Assembly (NCBI GenBank): GCA_905250115.1
Contig: CAJNOI010000047.1
Coordinates: 185,365 to 249,364, forward strand
Direction of reading: 5' to 3'
DNA length: 64,000 bases
Source of the DNA: Adineta steineri
Taxonomy: Eukaryota > Rotifera > Eurotatoria > Adinetida > Adinetidae
How positions within the stretch are numbered: position 1 is the stretch's first letter; each line of letters starts with the position of its first letter. The position numbers were made by a program, and so were the translations under genes. Positions 51,367 to 64,000 of this stretch are shown one piece after another. The notes beneath the pieces are model-generated. The model did no database searches and was not told where the DNA came from. It was given only the letters and a program-made list of their open reading frames with translations.

Positions 51367-54300
51367 TTAATTTGAACCATCATTCATTGTTAATTGTGCT
51401 GTTCGCGCTAATGCAGTTGTTGTTGTACGTTTTGGATAGGAACGTAAATATTCATCATCAGCTAATTGATTTACATCAGGTCTGTCACGAACATTGTAAG
51501 TTAAACAACGTTTTATGAATGTCTAGAAAACAAAATATAAAGAATTCTTTAGTTAAAGAAAGAAATAACAACATACTTTTGCGCCATCAGATACAATAGG
51601 TTTATTTGGAAATTCAATTTCTTTAGCTTTTAGTATAGTTTGATTTTCAAGTATAGCTGCTTGTGATTGATTATGACCATATGGTTTTCGTCCATATAAA
51701 CATTGAAAAAAAATACAACCTAAACTCCATACATCAACTTTCGAAGATATTTTAGGTGGATTGGGTCCTTGCACAAATACTTCAGGAGGAAGATACCAAT
51801 ACGTTCCTGCACCTTGTGATGTTAAATCCATTCCATGTTCAGGATCATATGTATCTTCACACATTTGTTTACTTAAACCAAAATCTGTTATTTTTATTTC
51901 TCCACTACTTGTACCCGAACCGAGAAGAATATTTGCCGGTTTAAGATCAAAATGAATCACAGGTGGTTTAATACCATTATTTAAATAACGTAATGCGCTC
52001 ACTGTTTGCATCATAACAGAACGTGCTTCTTTTTCTGGAATGATTTTATGTTGTTTTAAGAAAAAATCTATATCATTTCCTTCAATATATTCCAGTACCG
52101 TACAAAATCTATTGAAGAAAAAAAAGGATAAATATAATATGTATTTTTTTCTATTTCTTACGAATCTGTATCAATTTCGAATACATCATATAGGCGTACA
52201 ATACGAGGATGATCAAGTGTTTTAAGAATGTCACATTCGCGTAAAGCATGTCTTAAAAAAAAGAATAAAGATAAAACAACTGGATAAAAAGATAATTCTT
52301 ACTTTATATAATTAGCTTTCTTTTCTTCTTTCCATTCTTTATTAAGTTGATGGACTTTAACGGCAACATATCGTTGTTCTTTTAAACAGAAGGCCTTAAA
52401 AAAGAACATTTAGTTTCATAATGATTTTATTTTTTTACAAAATTTCTTACTTTATGCACTTCGCTAAAACCGCCTTTGCCAATCAAACTTAGAAGTAGAT
52501 AACGATCGTTAAGTATAGGATGATCTTGAAATCTAAATAGAGATATTCATATAATTTAAATCGTAAATGAAATAGTCTTTATTACATCTTCCGAGATTTT
52601 TCTCATCGATAAACTCAAAGATATGTCGAATGTATTATTTTCTCTGTTCAATAATTTACAACATTTTTAGATTTTAGAAAATTATTTTCTCTTAAAAGAA
52701 ACTGTGTCTCTTACGTCGGTTGTATCGATCAGTTTGAAACATGAATGTGTTCATCCAATCTGGATATTTTAAATTCTACTTACTAATAGTCAATAATAAC
52801 ATTACTTTCAAGAAATATCTAAAGTGGACCGATCATCAATATATTAGATAACAAGAAGAATTTTTAGATTTTTCAAGCGATTATATTAGTCATTTAATCG
52901 ATTCTAACAATTTTCATTGAAAACTAAGCAATTTCGAATTTTCGTTCTATTTCAAATATCCAATCTTACCTGGAATGATCTTCATTATAAATTCGTTTTA
53001 ATTCCCGTATATGTAAATTTCTTTCTCGTTCTAATTTTTCATATTCAATTTGAAGATCGACTTCTTCCTTCTTCAATGACGCTTGTCGTAAACGTAATAT
53101 TTCATCAGATTCATACCAATCACTAACATTTATTCTAGAAACACACAAAAATATATGCAAATCATTTTTTTTGTTAATAAACTAACCCTTTATTTGCATC
53201 ATTTGTTGTTTTCATTCCATCATTACTACTTTCATCTTGTGTGGTAAATGAACTACCACGATCTTTACTTTTTGCTCTTGTATATGCTGTTTTCGTTAAT
53301 TTTTCTTTTACTTCACAATTGGGTCGACGACGTAATAGATTACGACGTTCACGATCGAGTTCTTCTCGGGCACGTTGTAGCATTTCTTGTTGTCTATAAT
53401 ATTAAAAAAATAAGAAAAAACGATAATTTAATTAATAAACTATACTTTGTAATATCAGTAAATGCTGTTCCATCAGTCCAATTTTCTACAAATGTTGCAC
53501 CTTGTCGTTGTGTGACAAATTGTCCTAGTCTTAAACGATTTTCCATACATTTCTGTCTTGCTTGTTTACGTTCAAGTGTTGACTAAAGAAGAAATATAAT
53601 TTTTTTAGCTAAAATAAGTAAATTACAAGAGAATTCTATACATCATCACTTAATTGAATGTGAGAATCTATAAAAGATTTTGATTACAAGAGATCTATTC
53701 ATTATCGTAAGTATAAATATCCTACTAGAGTTTTATTAAGATCTATTCTATGTATAGAATTCAAATTTAATAGGCACAGTTTTCCTTTCTTATATAAATG
53801 TTCAACTAAAGAATTTATTTCATACCTTTTCTACAAGTAATTTTTTATTAACAGCTAAACATTTTTGTAATATATTTGTTTGTTTATCTAAATCTTTTTT
53901 CATTTCAGTTAATTGTCGTCGTAAATCATCTCGTTCCTTTTAAAAGAAAATATATTGAGTAAACAAAAAAAAATATATTCGAATGATTTTTTTACTCTTG
54001 ATAATGTTTGAATTTGACTGTTCTTTGCTTCGAGTTCATTCGATGTTGGATTTATTGCTCCGCTTATATCAGTCTAATAAAGAAAAAGTTTTTTTTGTCA
54101 TAGAAGAAAAAAGATATTATTCACTTGTATTTGTTTTGAATTAGCTGTAAGATTAGTTGATGATTCAGATGTATGATTTGAATTCGAACCTGAATCACTT
54201 TGAGCTGATGAAACAGGAGAAAAACCAATTTCACGATAATTTGAAGAATTCTATAGATAAATAATTGAATTAAAAGATAAATCATATAAAAAATCAATCA

Positions 54301-54875
54301 TTACTTTTGCTACAAATGTTTCTGGATTTAACGTTATTTTTTTCTCGGTTGTTACTGGAGATTGTAATTCAGTTAATGTTAATTGTTTTTGTTGTAAATT
54401 CATTTCACTCTTCCTTCGTTTAACTTTTTGTGTATCATTAATATCATCGACTTTAGGTACTCGTTTTCTTCTTGGTTTATCAGCTGTTGATGAATGTTTT
54501 TTTAATGTAGTTGTATTCGAAGGTTTAGGAGAACTTTGATTTGCTGTTGTTGCAGTTGTTGTTGATGTACCAAATAAACGAAATGGTGATATTTGTATTG
54601 GCTGAAAATCAAGTTCATCAGTTTCAGTTGGTGTTGGATTTTTTGGTATGACACCAACAGTAGTATTTAATGGTGATGCACGATTATTATTACTGTTATC
54701 GATTGATTCATTACGTGGTGCCGGAAATAATTTAAATGAAGGAAAATTATTATCTAATGGAAGAACATCTTGGCCTAAATGAAAAAGAGATTTAAAAAAA
54801 TGAAAAAATTAAACTTAAAGATGTCTTACCACGTAAGTTAAATTGATTGTCCGATGGTTTTGATACGAGATTCAT
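51367..54875 (-). CDS. TLK: Tousled-like serine/threonine kinase
   Basis: About twelve exons. The N-terminal third is Ser/Thr-rich with a basic nuclear-type patch (KPRRKRVPK) and coiled-coil stretches ([38 protein letters not shown]). The kinase domain has the glycine loop [16 protein letters not shown] lysine, [19 protein letters not shown], catalytic loop [18 protein letters not shown] and the activation segment [18 protein letters not shown], almost as in human TLK1/2. TLKs are nuclear kinases that phosphorylate the histone chaperone ASF1 and support chromatin assembly during replication. All catalytic residues are present. The ATG (54873-54875) lies one base after a TAATAG acceptor, so the leader is spliced on. 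The symbol denotes the family; TLK1 and TLK2 split in vertebrates. Confidence 0.95.
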
Positions 54876-55224
54876 TCTATTAAAAGAATTACGTTTGAAA
54901 ATAAATCAAAAAACTCATATCTAAAAACAGAAAAAGAATATAATTTTTACTTATCGATAGAGGGCATACATTGTATTTCATATGATCAATTAATAGAATT
55001 GAAGCATAAAGAAAAGAAAAAAAAACACACACACATATTACACAGACTAAATATTCTTCATCCCTATTGGTTTTTAATAACTATATATAGATATATATGG
55101 AGATATAGATATTTCCGGTTATCGAAAGCAATTTATTGTCTATCGATGTGTTTTTTCATAGTTAAGTGAAAATAATAAAAAGAATAACATTGAATAAAGT
55201 TTGATTGTACATAAATGTTTTACA

Positions 55225-55401
55225 ATGGCAACGAAATTCTCGAAAAAAAAACCATCGTGGTGGACAATTAGTAGCATCGCCTGTTCGTGCGACCCGAACG
55301 ATCGATTGTTAGACAGCTCGTTCTTACATAATTTATTTGTCGACAAATTACCCAATCAGAAACTGGATGATAAAAGAGGACACTATTCGATGACTAACTA
55401 A
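55225..55401 (+). CDS. Short ORF of unknown status
   Basis: 58 codons from MATKFSKKKPSWW to the stop. No domain, signal peptide or partner exon is recognised. It lies between the divergent TLK and speriolin-like starts, so it may be leader sequence or chance. Low confidence. Confidence 0.15.
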   Translation: MATKFSKKKPSWWTISSIACSCDPNDRLLDSSFLHNLFVDKLPNQKLDDKRGHYSMTN

Positions 55402-55443
55402 CTATATACATAGTAATTTCATGAAAGTATATCGAGAAGCATC

Positions 55444-57280
55444 ATGATGATTAAACAATCAAATATAAAATTAGATTTAGAATTATCAAGAGACTTAATG
55501 AATAAAACAAAAAATCACTCAGTTGATAAGAATTATATTTGTCAACGATATGCAGCGAGGTAAATCTTTATTTAAAATTCAACAAAAATAAAACGCGCCA
55601 ATAATTAAATATTTTTTCCTGAACTATAAAAATTTAGCCATGATTTGAATTTGTCTTAAATAAACTCATCCAACAGTTGCAGAAATTCGTAAACTTATAT
55701 TTTATATTTTGCGGGAACAAAAGGGTCAGTAAGAACATTTGTCTTTCATAGACAAAAATAGAATTTTATCAAGATTCTTCTGACTCGTTTAGATTCTTAG
55801 TAGTTTTTTTGTTTAACAAGAGACAAAATGCATATGATAGCATTCTGTGAAAACTTTATTCGTTTAATAGAACCCTCATTATAATTTTATTTCCATAGAA
55901 ACAAGTTTTGAACGACAAAACCTTTCATTAAGAGTTATAATAGCATTCTCAACAGCATTTTGTTTTCAGAAGACAACTGTATTTAACTTTTTGATTTATT
56001 GGTAGACTTCTGTTGTAACAGCATTGCTTATATCTCGTAAATCTATTAATAAGATCGACAAACAGTGAAACTAAAAGATTGTAATGCAAACTTTCTTTAA
56101 AATCTATGTAAATATGTCGAAAATACGGAAGCATCCAAAATTAACAGCAATACTTGATTATTTTAGATCTATCATAGTATAAATGTACAAAGAATAATCT
56201 AAAGAGTTGTATAGTTAAACCAATGATTTAGCCCTTTCAGGACCATGGTACGACATATGTACCACCTACCCTGGACGGGAGTCCAGGCTTTTTTTTAAAA
56301 AATTGTTTTTTTTGAGTCGCGGTTAAAAAGATAGTTTAAGAATAATACACTGNNNNNNNNNNTGAAAGGGTTAAGCACGTAGAGTAGTCATATTATTCTT
56401 TTATTCATTCACAGAAAAATGTAGTTCAATAGACATGAACATCTCTTTTTTTCAGACATGGACTTATTGTTACTTCTACTACTACAAATCAATCTCGGTT
56501 CACAAGTGAATCTAATCATTCAAAAAAACGAACTCATCAAATACAAGAAACAAATATAAATACAACTATTATTGATGTATTAGAAAAATCCTCAAGTGAA
56601 TGTCCTTTAACTGAGTCATGTTGTAAAGAACGTATAAATGAATATTTTAATAAAGATATTCAAGCATTAAAAATTAGTTCGAAAACTAAACAAAATCTTA
56701 ATAAATTACAAAAAATAACTGATGATGTTAAATTATTAACAAAACAACTTGAATTATCAATGAAATTAAATAAAAATAATAATGCATCTATGATAACATT
56801 AGGTAAAAGTATTTTTCATTCTTATTTTTTTTTTGATTAATTTAAATTTAAGATAAACGTTTACTTGGTGAGATTTGTTATCAACTTGAACGACGTATTT
56901 TAATTTTAATATTTTCAAAATCGAAACAATTCTATGGTTATTCACTTCGTTATTTATCATCAATTATTGAAAATCAACAAAATAAACATGATCATTTAAT
57001 ATATAAAAAACGTTTTAATCAAATTGAAAAATATCTTTTAAAAGAAAATTTTCATTTCGATCATCATTCAATATTAACATTTTATTTTATAAATAAATAT
57101 GGAATTTATTCCGATTATCAATGGTTAAAAATTTATTCCGAAATTCTTTCAAATCTCAATCAAATTAAATCATTTTGTTATTCAATATTATCAAAAGAAT
57201 ATCATGAAGATATATCTATAATTCTAAATAGTCTTGATTTAATTTCAAAATTTGATGGTAAACCATTATTCTATTGGTAA
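55444..57280 (+). CDS. Speriolin-like protein (SPATC1 family)
   Basis: Three exons (55444-55559, 56456-56802, 56853-57280) join in phase to 296 residues. The C-terminal domain fits the speriolin C-terminal family: LLGEICYQLERRILILIF, then QFYGYSLRYL, a YGIYSDY block, and the diagnostic end DGKPLFYW. The middle has a Ser/Thr-rich part with a CPLTESCCKE motif and a coiled-coil-like stretch (LKISSKTKQNLNKLQKITDD). In mammals speriolin is a centrosomal protein of sperm that binds CDC20; the SPATC1L paralogue is also testis-linked. Bdelloids are regarded as asexual and without males, so a role in centrosome or ciliary biology is more likely than spermatogenesis. The first intron, about 0.9 kb, contains a transposon fragment and an assembly gap. 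Confidence 0.72.
56232..56370. mobile_element. piggyBac-like short element with TTAA-type ends, interrupted by a gap
   Basis: The ends are CCCTTTCA (56232-56239) and TGAAAGGG (56363-56370), inverted copies. The flanks are TTAG on the left and TTAA on the right, as expected for a piggyBac TTAA target with one changed base. Just inside the left end is a GGTACGACATATGTACC palindrome. Ten Ns at 56353-56362 break the element, so its true length is unknown. It lies in the intron of the speriolin-like gene. Confidence 0.6.
56353..56362. other. Assembly gap (10 N)
   Basis: Ten Ns inside the piggyBac-like element. Unlike the first gap, the flanks are not duplicated, so sequence is probably missing. 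Confidence 0.95.
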
Positions 57281-57612
57281 TCGATTTATTTGTTTGACAT
57301 TATTGAATATGCATTTTCTATTAGGAATAATAATAAAAACAAATATCTTGAAATAAATGATAAGAAGAATAGAACATTTCTTTTGATTGTGTTTCCCGTT
57401 CGGGAGAAGAACATGAAATTTATTCATCATTTCTTCTTTTTTTTCTTTTTGTGTTGCTCGATGTCGGAAAAGATAGATAGAAAAAAAACGATAGATAAAG
57501 CCTAATACGACCAGATTGTTCCTGCTCAAGCAACCGAAAGCAAGTGTCTTTATCATTACTATCATCATCAATTATTTTTGTTATTTTGTATATCATAATA
57601 TCACTATGCAAT

Positions 57613-60573
57613 ATGTATTGCAAAATGAAAATAATATATTTTCTTCTATTTCAATATGTCAATGCAATAAGAAATCCATTGCTTGTTCACATTGCAGGTA
57701 GGGGTAATGATTAGTATTTTTTGATTTTTATAAGACATAAATGAAGATTACATCTGTTGGCGTTTTATTGGATCGTCAGTTTTTTTTGTCTTTAGTCGTG
57801 GGACATAATTGATTTTTCGTTTGAAGGAAAAATATTTCTAATGTAATTAATTAGCATATTTAATATTTATTGAATGTTAATTTGCATGAAATATGAATTT
57901 TAAAGATCATTTTAAGATTATATATTTTATTATCGTGCTAATTCAATTGATAGAAGTTCGCTTTCGAATAAACCTAATCATCACGTGTATTTTAAGAAAA
58001 GAGAATTAATCGATCACGTGATAATTATTTTTTTTTTTGCATATTCATTTCTAAGGTTCAAAATTAGTAAAACATGATTTGAATTTAGAGCAACAAGGTC
58101 GTTCAAGTACAACCGAAGCATATATTTATCGACATCGTTTGGTTACACGATCGACAACACCATTATCAAATATAAATAATTATGATATATACGGTCAATC
58201 GACTGTCACATCATATCTCAATTATTATCAACCAAAACCAACATTTGCTACTGAACATGTATCGCCAAATCAAACAGATAATTTATGTCCTAGACAAAAA
58301 AATGTTCATAGACATTGTCAACGTTCCTGTCATGGAATAAATCAAAATACAAATTGTCGTTCTCAACGAATTTGTGTTTGTGATCATAATTGTGGATTTT
58401 CTTGTCTTTCAACATGTAAGCAAAAGAAATGCTCATAGAAAAACAAAAACATAAAATCTATTTTTAGCAATTGTAAATGAACGTTATCTTTGTCCAGTTT
58501 TAAATAATCCACCACATGGTCGTATACAATATGAGGGTCATTCATTCTATAATCGTCTTTCTTATGAATGTAATACAGGTTATACAGTAGTTGGACCAAA
58601 AGAACGTATTTGTGTTAGTGATGGATTTTGGGAACCAGTTGCTGATGTTTATTGTATACGTAATGGTAAATATTTATTTATTTGTATTGTAAATGTTAGT
58701 CTATTGTTTTTAGATGAAGTTTGTACAATTAATAATCCTATAATGAATGGTCATTATACACCACAACAACAAGTTTATTATGCTGATCAACAGATACGTG
58801 TTGAATGTAATCCTGGTTATGAACTCGATCGATTATCTCCTGTACAAACATGTCAAAAAAATGGAACATGGTCACCATTAGAAATACCAAGATGTTTAAG
58901 TAAATAAATAAATTTATCTATTCAAAAAACAAACTTATTATTTCATTTAAGGATCTCCATGTGGTGAACCACCATCAATAGCAAATGCATATCTTGTTAA
59001 TACTACGTCTTCGTATGCTCAATATGCATGTATTGAAAGATATCTATTAAAAGATTCTATATCAACAATTGAATGTAAACAAGGTCGATGGCAAAATATT
59101 CGACCACAATGTATTGAAGCAATATGTCGACATCCAACAATGGATGGATTTAATGGACATGTTTTTAATTCTCGTACGATATTTGTTGCTGGCGAAGGTA
59201 CAGGTCTTATGTGTAATAGTAGTACACGTTACGATCTTATTCCAATGATTGATTATGTTATATGTGATAATCATGGAATATGGAAACCAACATTACCAAA
59301 ATGTTATGGTATAAATTTATTAAATATCTTTTTTTTTGTTTCTAATTATGTTTTTTTGTTTTAGCAAAATGTCGTTTACCAGAATTAGGAAGAAAATTAA
59401 TTGGATATTATATGGATGATATTACTAATGAATGGTATGGAAAAGAATTACAACCAGGTGCGTATATTCGACATGGTTCTACAGTTAAATATCAATGTCA
59501 ATGTCAATCGAAATTTCTACATAATTGTTCTTCAATAAAACCAGATTTTGTTCAATGTATTGATGGACAATGGACAAATGGTGGTCCTTATTGTCGAGAA
59601 GGTATTCTTATTTTTTCTATTGATTTCTTATTCTTTTTTTTTCTTCTTCTTCTTTAAAAGAAATGTCTGAAACGTGTCACGTTCCATTTGATATTCCTCA
59701 TGTATTATTGAATAACAATACGAAATCAAATAACATATTAAATGAAGGAGAATCATTGAATTATGAATGTATTCATGGTTATAGAAATATGACAAACGTG
59801 ACATGTATACAAGGATACCTAACAGCAAAACCTTTATGTGAACCAAGTAAAATTAAAATTTTAATTCTAAAAATAATTTTATTATTGTTTTTTTTTCCTT
59901 TTATTTAGAAAATTGTACAACTCATCCATATTGGATTAAGAATGGATATGTTAAATATCAAAATAGACGACACGGTGGTTATGCTGAATATTCAGTAGAT
60001 AGTTTTTTTTCTTTACTAAATATAAAGATAATTTTTGTTTTTCTCTAGTGTCGTAATGGTTATAAATTAAGTAATCATCGAATATTAAAATGTTCATTTG
60101 GTCAATGGGAATCTCCATATGATCGAAATAATTCTATACAATGTGTTGCAGGTATAGAAGAAATATTGTCTAGCAGTATTATTTCTTTTCTTATATTTAG
60201 ATACTTGTCTTCATCCAGGTTTTATTCATCATGGAAAGACTTACGTTGTTAATTATGGTACATCACGTTATGCACTATCAGCAAATATTACATTAAGACA
60301 TGGAGCTTCATTACAATATGAATGTGATCCTGGTTTGTGAAATTTCTTTTTTTTTCCGTTTATCATCTATTTTTGTTTTTTTCTTATAGGTTATATGCTA
60401 ATTGGTAATCGTGGTTCCACCTGTTTTTCAGGTATCTGGCGACCTGATCAAATACCAGTTTGTAATGAAGGTATATTATTCTATTTTTCATTTTGTCTTA
60501 TATCTATGTCAATCATTTAGATCGACATGTGTCCTTGCAACATACATTACACAAATTTGTCAGTAAAGGATGA
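57613..60573 (+). CDS. Secreted WAP-like plus eight CCP (sushi) protein, LEV-9-like, copy A
   Basis: Exon 1 encodes a signal peptide (MKIIYFLLFQYVNA, from 57625). Exon 2 (58056 on) has a Tyr/Thr-rich lead and an eight-Cys WAP-like module: CPRQKNVHRHCQRSC, then CRSQRICVCDHNCGFSC. Eight CCP modules follow, each with four Cys, a late Trp and a G-Y/W-x-C turn; their first cysteines begin LCPVLNNPPHG, TINNPIMNGHY, CGEPPSIANAY, CRHPTMDGFNG, CRLPELGRKLI, CHVPFDIPHVL, CTTHPYWIKNG and CLHPGFIHHGK. The protein ends VSLQHTLHKFVSKG, with no membrane anchor. One WAP plus eight CCPs is the layout of C. elegans LEV-9, a muscle-secreted protein that clusters acetylcholine receptors at synapses. Orthology is inferred from architecture. 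A tandem paralogue lies 1.8 kb downstream. Confidence 0.82.
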
Positions 60574-62372
60574 CCATGTAAACAGTTCTCTTGTTCGTTA
60601 TTCCTTTCTTCTTCTTCTGCTTTTTTTTGTATTCATAACATTGTCCTTCAAAACTTTTGTTGAACAGTTGACGCTTACATGTATGTCATCCTTTATATAT
60701 ATATATGTGTGTGTGCGTGTGTGTGTGTATGTATCTTTTATGTCTTCATAAATGAGAAACAATTTAAAATAGATTTTCGTATTATCATGATAAAGAATAT
60801 TTTTACTTGTTGATTTAATATATGAACATGACTATGGGTGTACACACATAATAGAATATTATTGTGTAATATGAATGAACAACATTGATACAAGTAAAGT
60901 TGTAGTTTTAGTATACTTATGACTGTACTTAACAAGTAAAAGCTTCCGGACTCGATTGTGTTAGAAAAAAAAGAAGAATTCAGTATACATCATCATCATC
61001 ATCATCGTCGTACATTTGAATACATGGTGCCAACAGCTATATTCTTTGTATATGTTTGTCTTGTGTTGAACAACTCATCTCCTAACCAGTTGTCGCATCC
61101 ATTTAGAAGTCCCTAAACAGTGCTATATGTACATTGTTCAATGTTATCACGAATCATTTTTTTCCTTTTTTTTGTTCTGCTCATCTCTAAAGATTTGTTC
61201 ACATAGCAATTTTCTTTTTTTTTATGTATATCATGGTAAGCCATTTGTTTCCTTATTCTCTTACCAAATAATACACGATGATGCAAGTTCAAAATATATC
61301 ATTCATCAACTATATACAACATTTCTTCTTATCGGATTATATGTATAAAACAATGTTGAAGATTGTAATTTAATACGAGAGACAATCGTCGACTTTTCGA
61401 CTCATCATATACTCATATTTGATCAGCTTTTTTTTTCTTCTTTTTTTTTGATATTTTAAAATTATGAGTATAGAAAAGAAGAAACAATTTAAATACTTTT
61501 TTCATAATCATGAACACGTTTTCGTATTGTACTAAAAAGAGACAAGTTTATTTCATATGTACCTATATCTTTCGAATATATAAACTGGAATTATTCTCTT
61601 TACTTAACAGATTGATACTGGTGAACCAAACATACTGATTTCTCTTTTTCTTTTCTTTTACTCCCTTCCTTGCTCTCTCTCTCTCTCTTACTCTATTTCG
61701 CTTTCTCATTCTTGTGTATATACATATATGTGAATATACCACCGATCAATCACGATGTATGCATGACAGGTGATGTTATAACACTAAGTAAGCTTATATA
61801 TCCTCATTAAAAATAAGATTAAATTATTTGAACAAATTGAAAACAAAACGCTTCTTATTTCATATTTTTTTGTGTTTTACATAATTTTCTTTCGTAATCA
61901 TTTTTTTTATTTCTCGAGCTTGATTAATCACTATTTGTTGCTCTAAGCAGATACCATATTCATTTATTATATATAGAATTCATCATCTATCTTCAAAAGA
62001 GTGTTCCTCATAACACAATAATATTAATATGCCTCAATCGGCAAGGACATAACATATGTATACAAACCTTTCTGACCATAAGAAAATATGACCATCGGTT
62101 TTTCTTCTTTTATATATATATATGTTGAACTTAGTTTCTTTTATTCTTTCCATGTTGTTTGATATTATGTCATAAATTTTTGCCAAACATGCAAGATATA
62201 TTTGATATCATGTAAGTTTTGTTGTCAAATAACATACATACACGAAAGTAGAGATTAAAAAGTATGAACATGGATTACATATATATATTTTAATAATATA
62301 TGAAGAGAAGAAACGTTTATAAAGCAAAAAAAAAGAACGATTAATATTTTAGATGATTTAACAAAAATCATA
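60574..62372. other. Intergenic region between the two LEV-9-like genes
   Basis: No gene seen. It holds a GT microsatellite (about 60706-60728), an ATC/CGT run (60988-61012), T-rich tracts and a CT run (61674-61688). Confidence 0.55.
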
Positions 62373-64000
62373 ATGAAAATAAGAACGACTCACACATATT
62401 CTGATAATCAATTATTCTACTTGGTAGTTTTACTGTTACTATGGGAATTACCAAATTACTGTCAAGGTATTGTAGAATTTCATTTCTTTCCTTTTTTTTT
62501 ATATATATCTTTTCAAAGAGTTCAGGTTAGAATAATAAAACTAATAAGTGTTAACTATATTTGACATCTATGTATAAATTGAAGTGATTTAGTGGTAATC
62601 AGCATTTGTTTTCATTGTGAGAATATATATATAAAGCAAGGTCAACAAGGAATTGAGAGCAATGACACTAAGTCGATATAAAAATTGAACTAATGTTATT
62701 TTAAAGGAAGTGATAAAATGAAGTTTATTGAAACCTTTTTCTTTCATTCATTTTTTTATTATTTAAGGTTATTGGATTCGTGATCTTTCATACTGTCCAC
62801 GTAAACGTGATGTAATTCGACAAAGACAATGTTTTAAACCTTGTTTCGATGATAGTGATTGTCGAAGTCGATATCGTTCATGTGTATGTGATTATGATTG
62901 TGGAATGTCATGTGTTAAACGAGGTAATACTATTTATTTATTTGAATTAATATATTCTTATATTTTATATGTAGGTATTAGTTGTCCTTATTTAACACCT
63001 CCGGAACATGGTCATATAACATATTCAAATAGCAATAAATTTGGTTCTCGTGCAACATATGAATGTGATATTGGCTTTGTACTTGAAGGTTCAAAATATC
63101 GTCATTGTCAAGGTGATATGTGGTGGGGACCATCAGATACAGTACCCTATTGTGCAAAAGAAGGTAATTTTTTTAATTGAATATTGAACTTGAAAAGATG
63201 TGACGAGACATTATGATTAATGAATGAGGTGTACATCAAAAGTCAAGTCAATGACCTTCTAATTATTCATATTGTCTCGATTGTTGAAATCTTATTTAGT
63301 CTTTTTTTTCCTTCTTCTTCTTCTCGCTTCTGTATATGTATACATATTAAAGTTCAAGAGGATTGCGTGCGTGCATAAGAGTATCAAGATAAGTACAAGA
63401 CACTGTTGTCAACGTATTATATATACCTATGTTAAAGTCTAGACTTGTTATACAGTTGTTCAGTGAATTGGAGAAAAATTATGACATGATTAGGGGTGGC
63501 AACATACTGTGTAGTTGATATGATGAATTAATTGACTTCTTCTTTGTTCCAAATTAGTTTTTTGTAATCGACCACCTGATATAATCAATGCAGTTAATGA
63601 TATTCCAAGTACAATTACATCATTTCATGCTGGTTATTCAGTTAAATATACTTGTTTAACTGGTTATGTTGGGTAAGAATTTCTAAAGGGATAAACTGAA
63701 AATAATTTATATTTCTAATTAATTCTAGAACTGGTACAACTACATCAGAGTGTACATTTCTAGGTCAATGGACATTTTCAACATTAAAGTGCAATCGTAA
63801 GTTTTTTTTTTATTAAACTATTATTATATTTTTTTTCATATAATTATAGCGATTGATTGTGGATCGCCAGGTATATTACGCGATGGATTTTTAAGTGGTG
63901 AACGATTTGATTATCCGAATATTATTGCATTTTTTTGTAATGATGGATTTCAACTTATTGGTAAAGATATAACAAGAGCATGTCAAGAAAATGGTTTATG
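62373..64000 (+). CDS. Secreted WAP-like plus CCP protein, LEV-9-like, copy B (3' end outside the window)
   Basis: Exon 1 (62373-62466) encodes a signal peptide (YLVVLLLLWELPNYCQG). The next exon has the same eight-Cys WAP-like module as copy A: SYCPRKRDVIRQRQCFKPC, then DCRSRYRSCVCDYDCGMSC. Three CCP modules are visible: SCPYLTPPEHGHITYS with GDMWWGPSDTVPYC; FCNRPPDIINAVND with GQWTFSTLKC; and DCGSPGILRDGFLSG, cut by the window end at ENGLW. Order, exon phases and the first intron position match copy A, so the pair arose by tandem duplication, although the CCP sequences are now quite different. More CCPs are expected beyond 64000. Confidence 0.8.

Noticed and set aside
51756-51955. Two plus-strand frames over the kinase domain
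   Set aside because: Antisense shadows of the TLK catalytic exon, which has all kinase motifs.

Overview
The window looks like nuclear DNA of a bdelloid rotifer (Adineta or Rotaria type). It is AT-rich. Its animal genes are cut by very short GT-AG introns, mostly 45-70 bp. Several intergenic gaps carry TGTGGG-type repeats, the bdelloid telomere motif. Two runs of ten Ns mark scaffold joins. The species call is inferred from gene style and repeats, not from a marker gene.

Left part (1-11 kb). Four single-exon glycosyltransferase-type genes (GT8, an HtrL/YibB-like protein, GT11 fucosyltransferase, GT92) all lie on the minus strand. Between them are G-rich/C-rich telomere-like hairpins, a truncated gene relic, a 1.1 kb inverted-repeat element holding a palindromic minisatellite, and a secreted NHL-repeat gene broken by an in-frame stop and a textbook hAT-type MITE. 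This resembles the accessory, subtelomere-like chromatin described for bdelloids.

Middle part (11-35 kb). This is conserved animal gene territory: an SLC45 sugar transporter, a fibrillar collagen (VWC domain, Thr-rich stretch, triple helix, COLFI C-propeptide), the cytosolic purine 5'-nucleotidase NT5C2, the ubiquitin-eL40 fusion, an SLC26 anion transporter and a triple ZZ-finger protein. An intronless ERG4-type sterol C-24(28) reductase stands out as a gene animals usually lack.

Right part (35-64 kb). A full ABCA transporter is followed by a small four-exon secretory precursor with one cleanly bounded candidate amidated peptide (neuropeptide-like). Then come a secreted GH18 chitinase with chitin-binding modules, CIAPIN1/anamorsin, Tousled-like kinase and a speriolin-like gene whose intron holds a piggyBac-like element and a gap. 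Last are two tandem genes with one WAP-like module followed by sushi (CCP) modules. The first has exactly eight CCPs, the layout of nematode LEV-9, an acetylcholine-receptor clustering factor; the second runs off the window.

The genes do not form an operon. The grouping worth attention is the telomere-like accessory block beside a normal gene-dense block, plus the likely synaptic or secreted genes at the right end. Splice joins were read by eye and checked for phase in SLC45, UBA52, the peptide precursor and the speriolin gene; the other joins are approximate.
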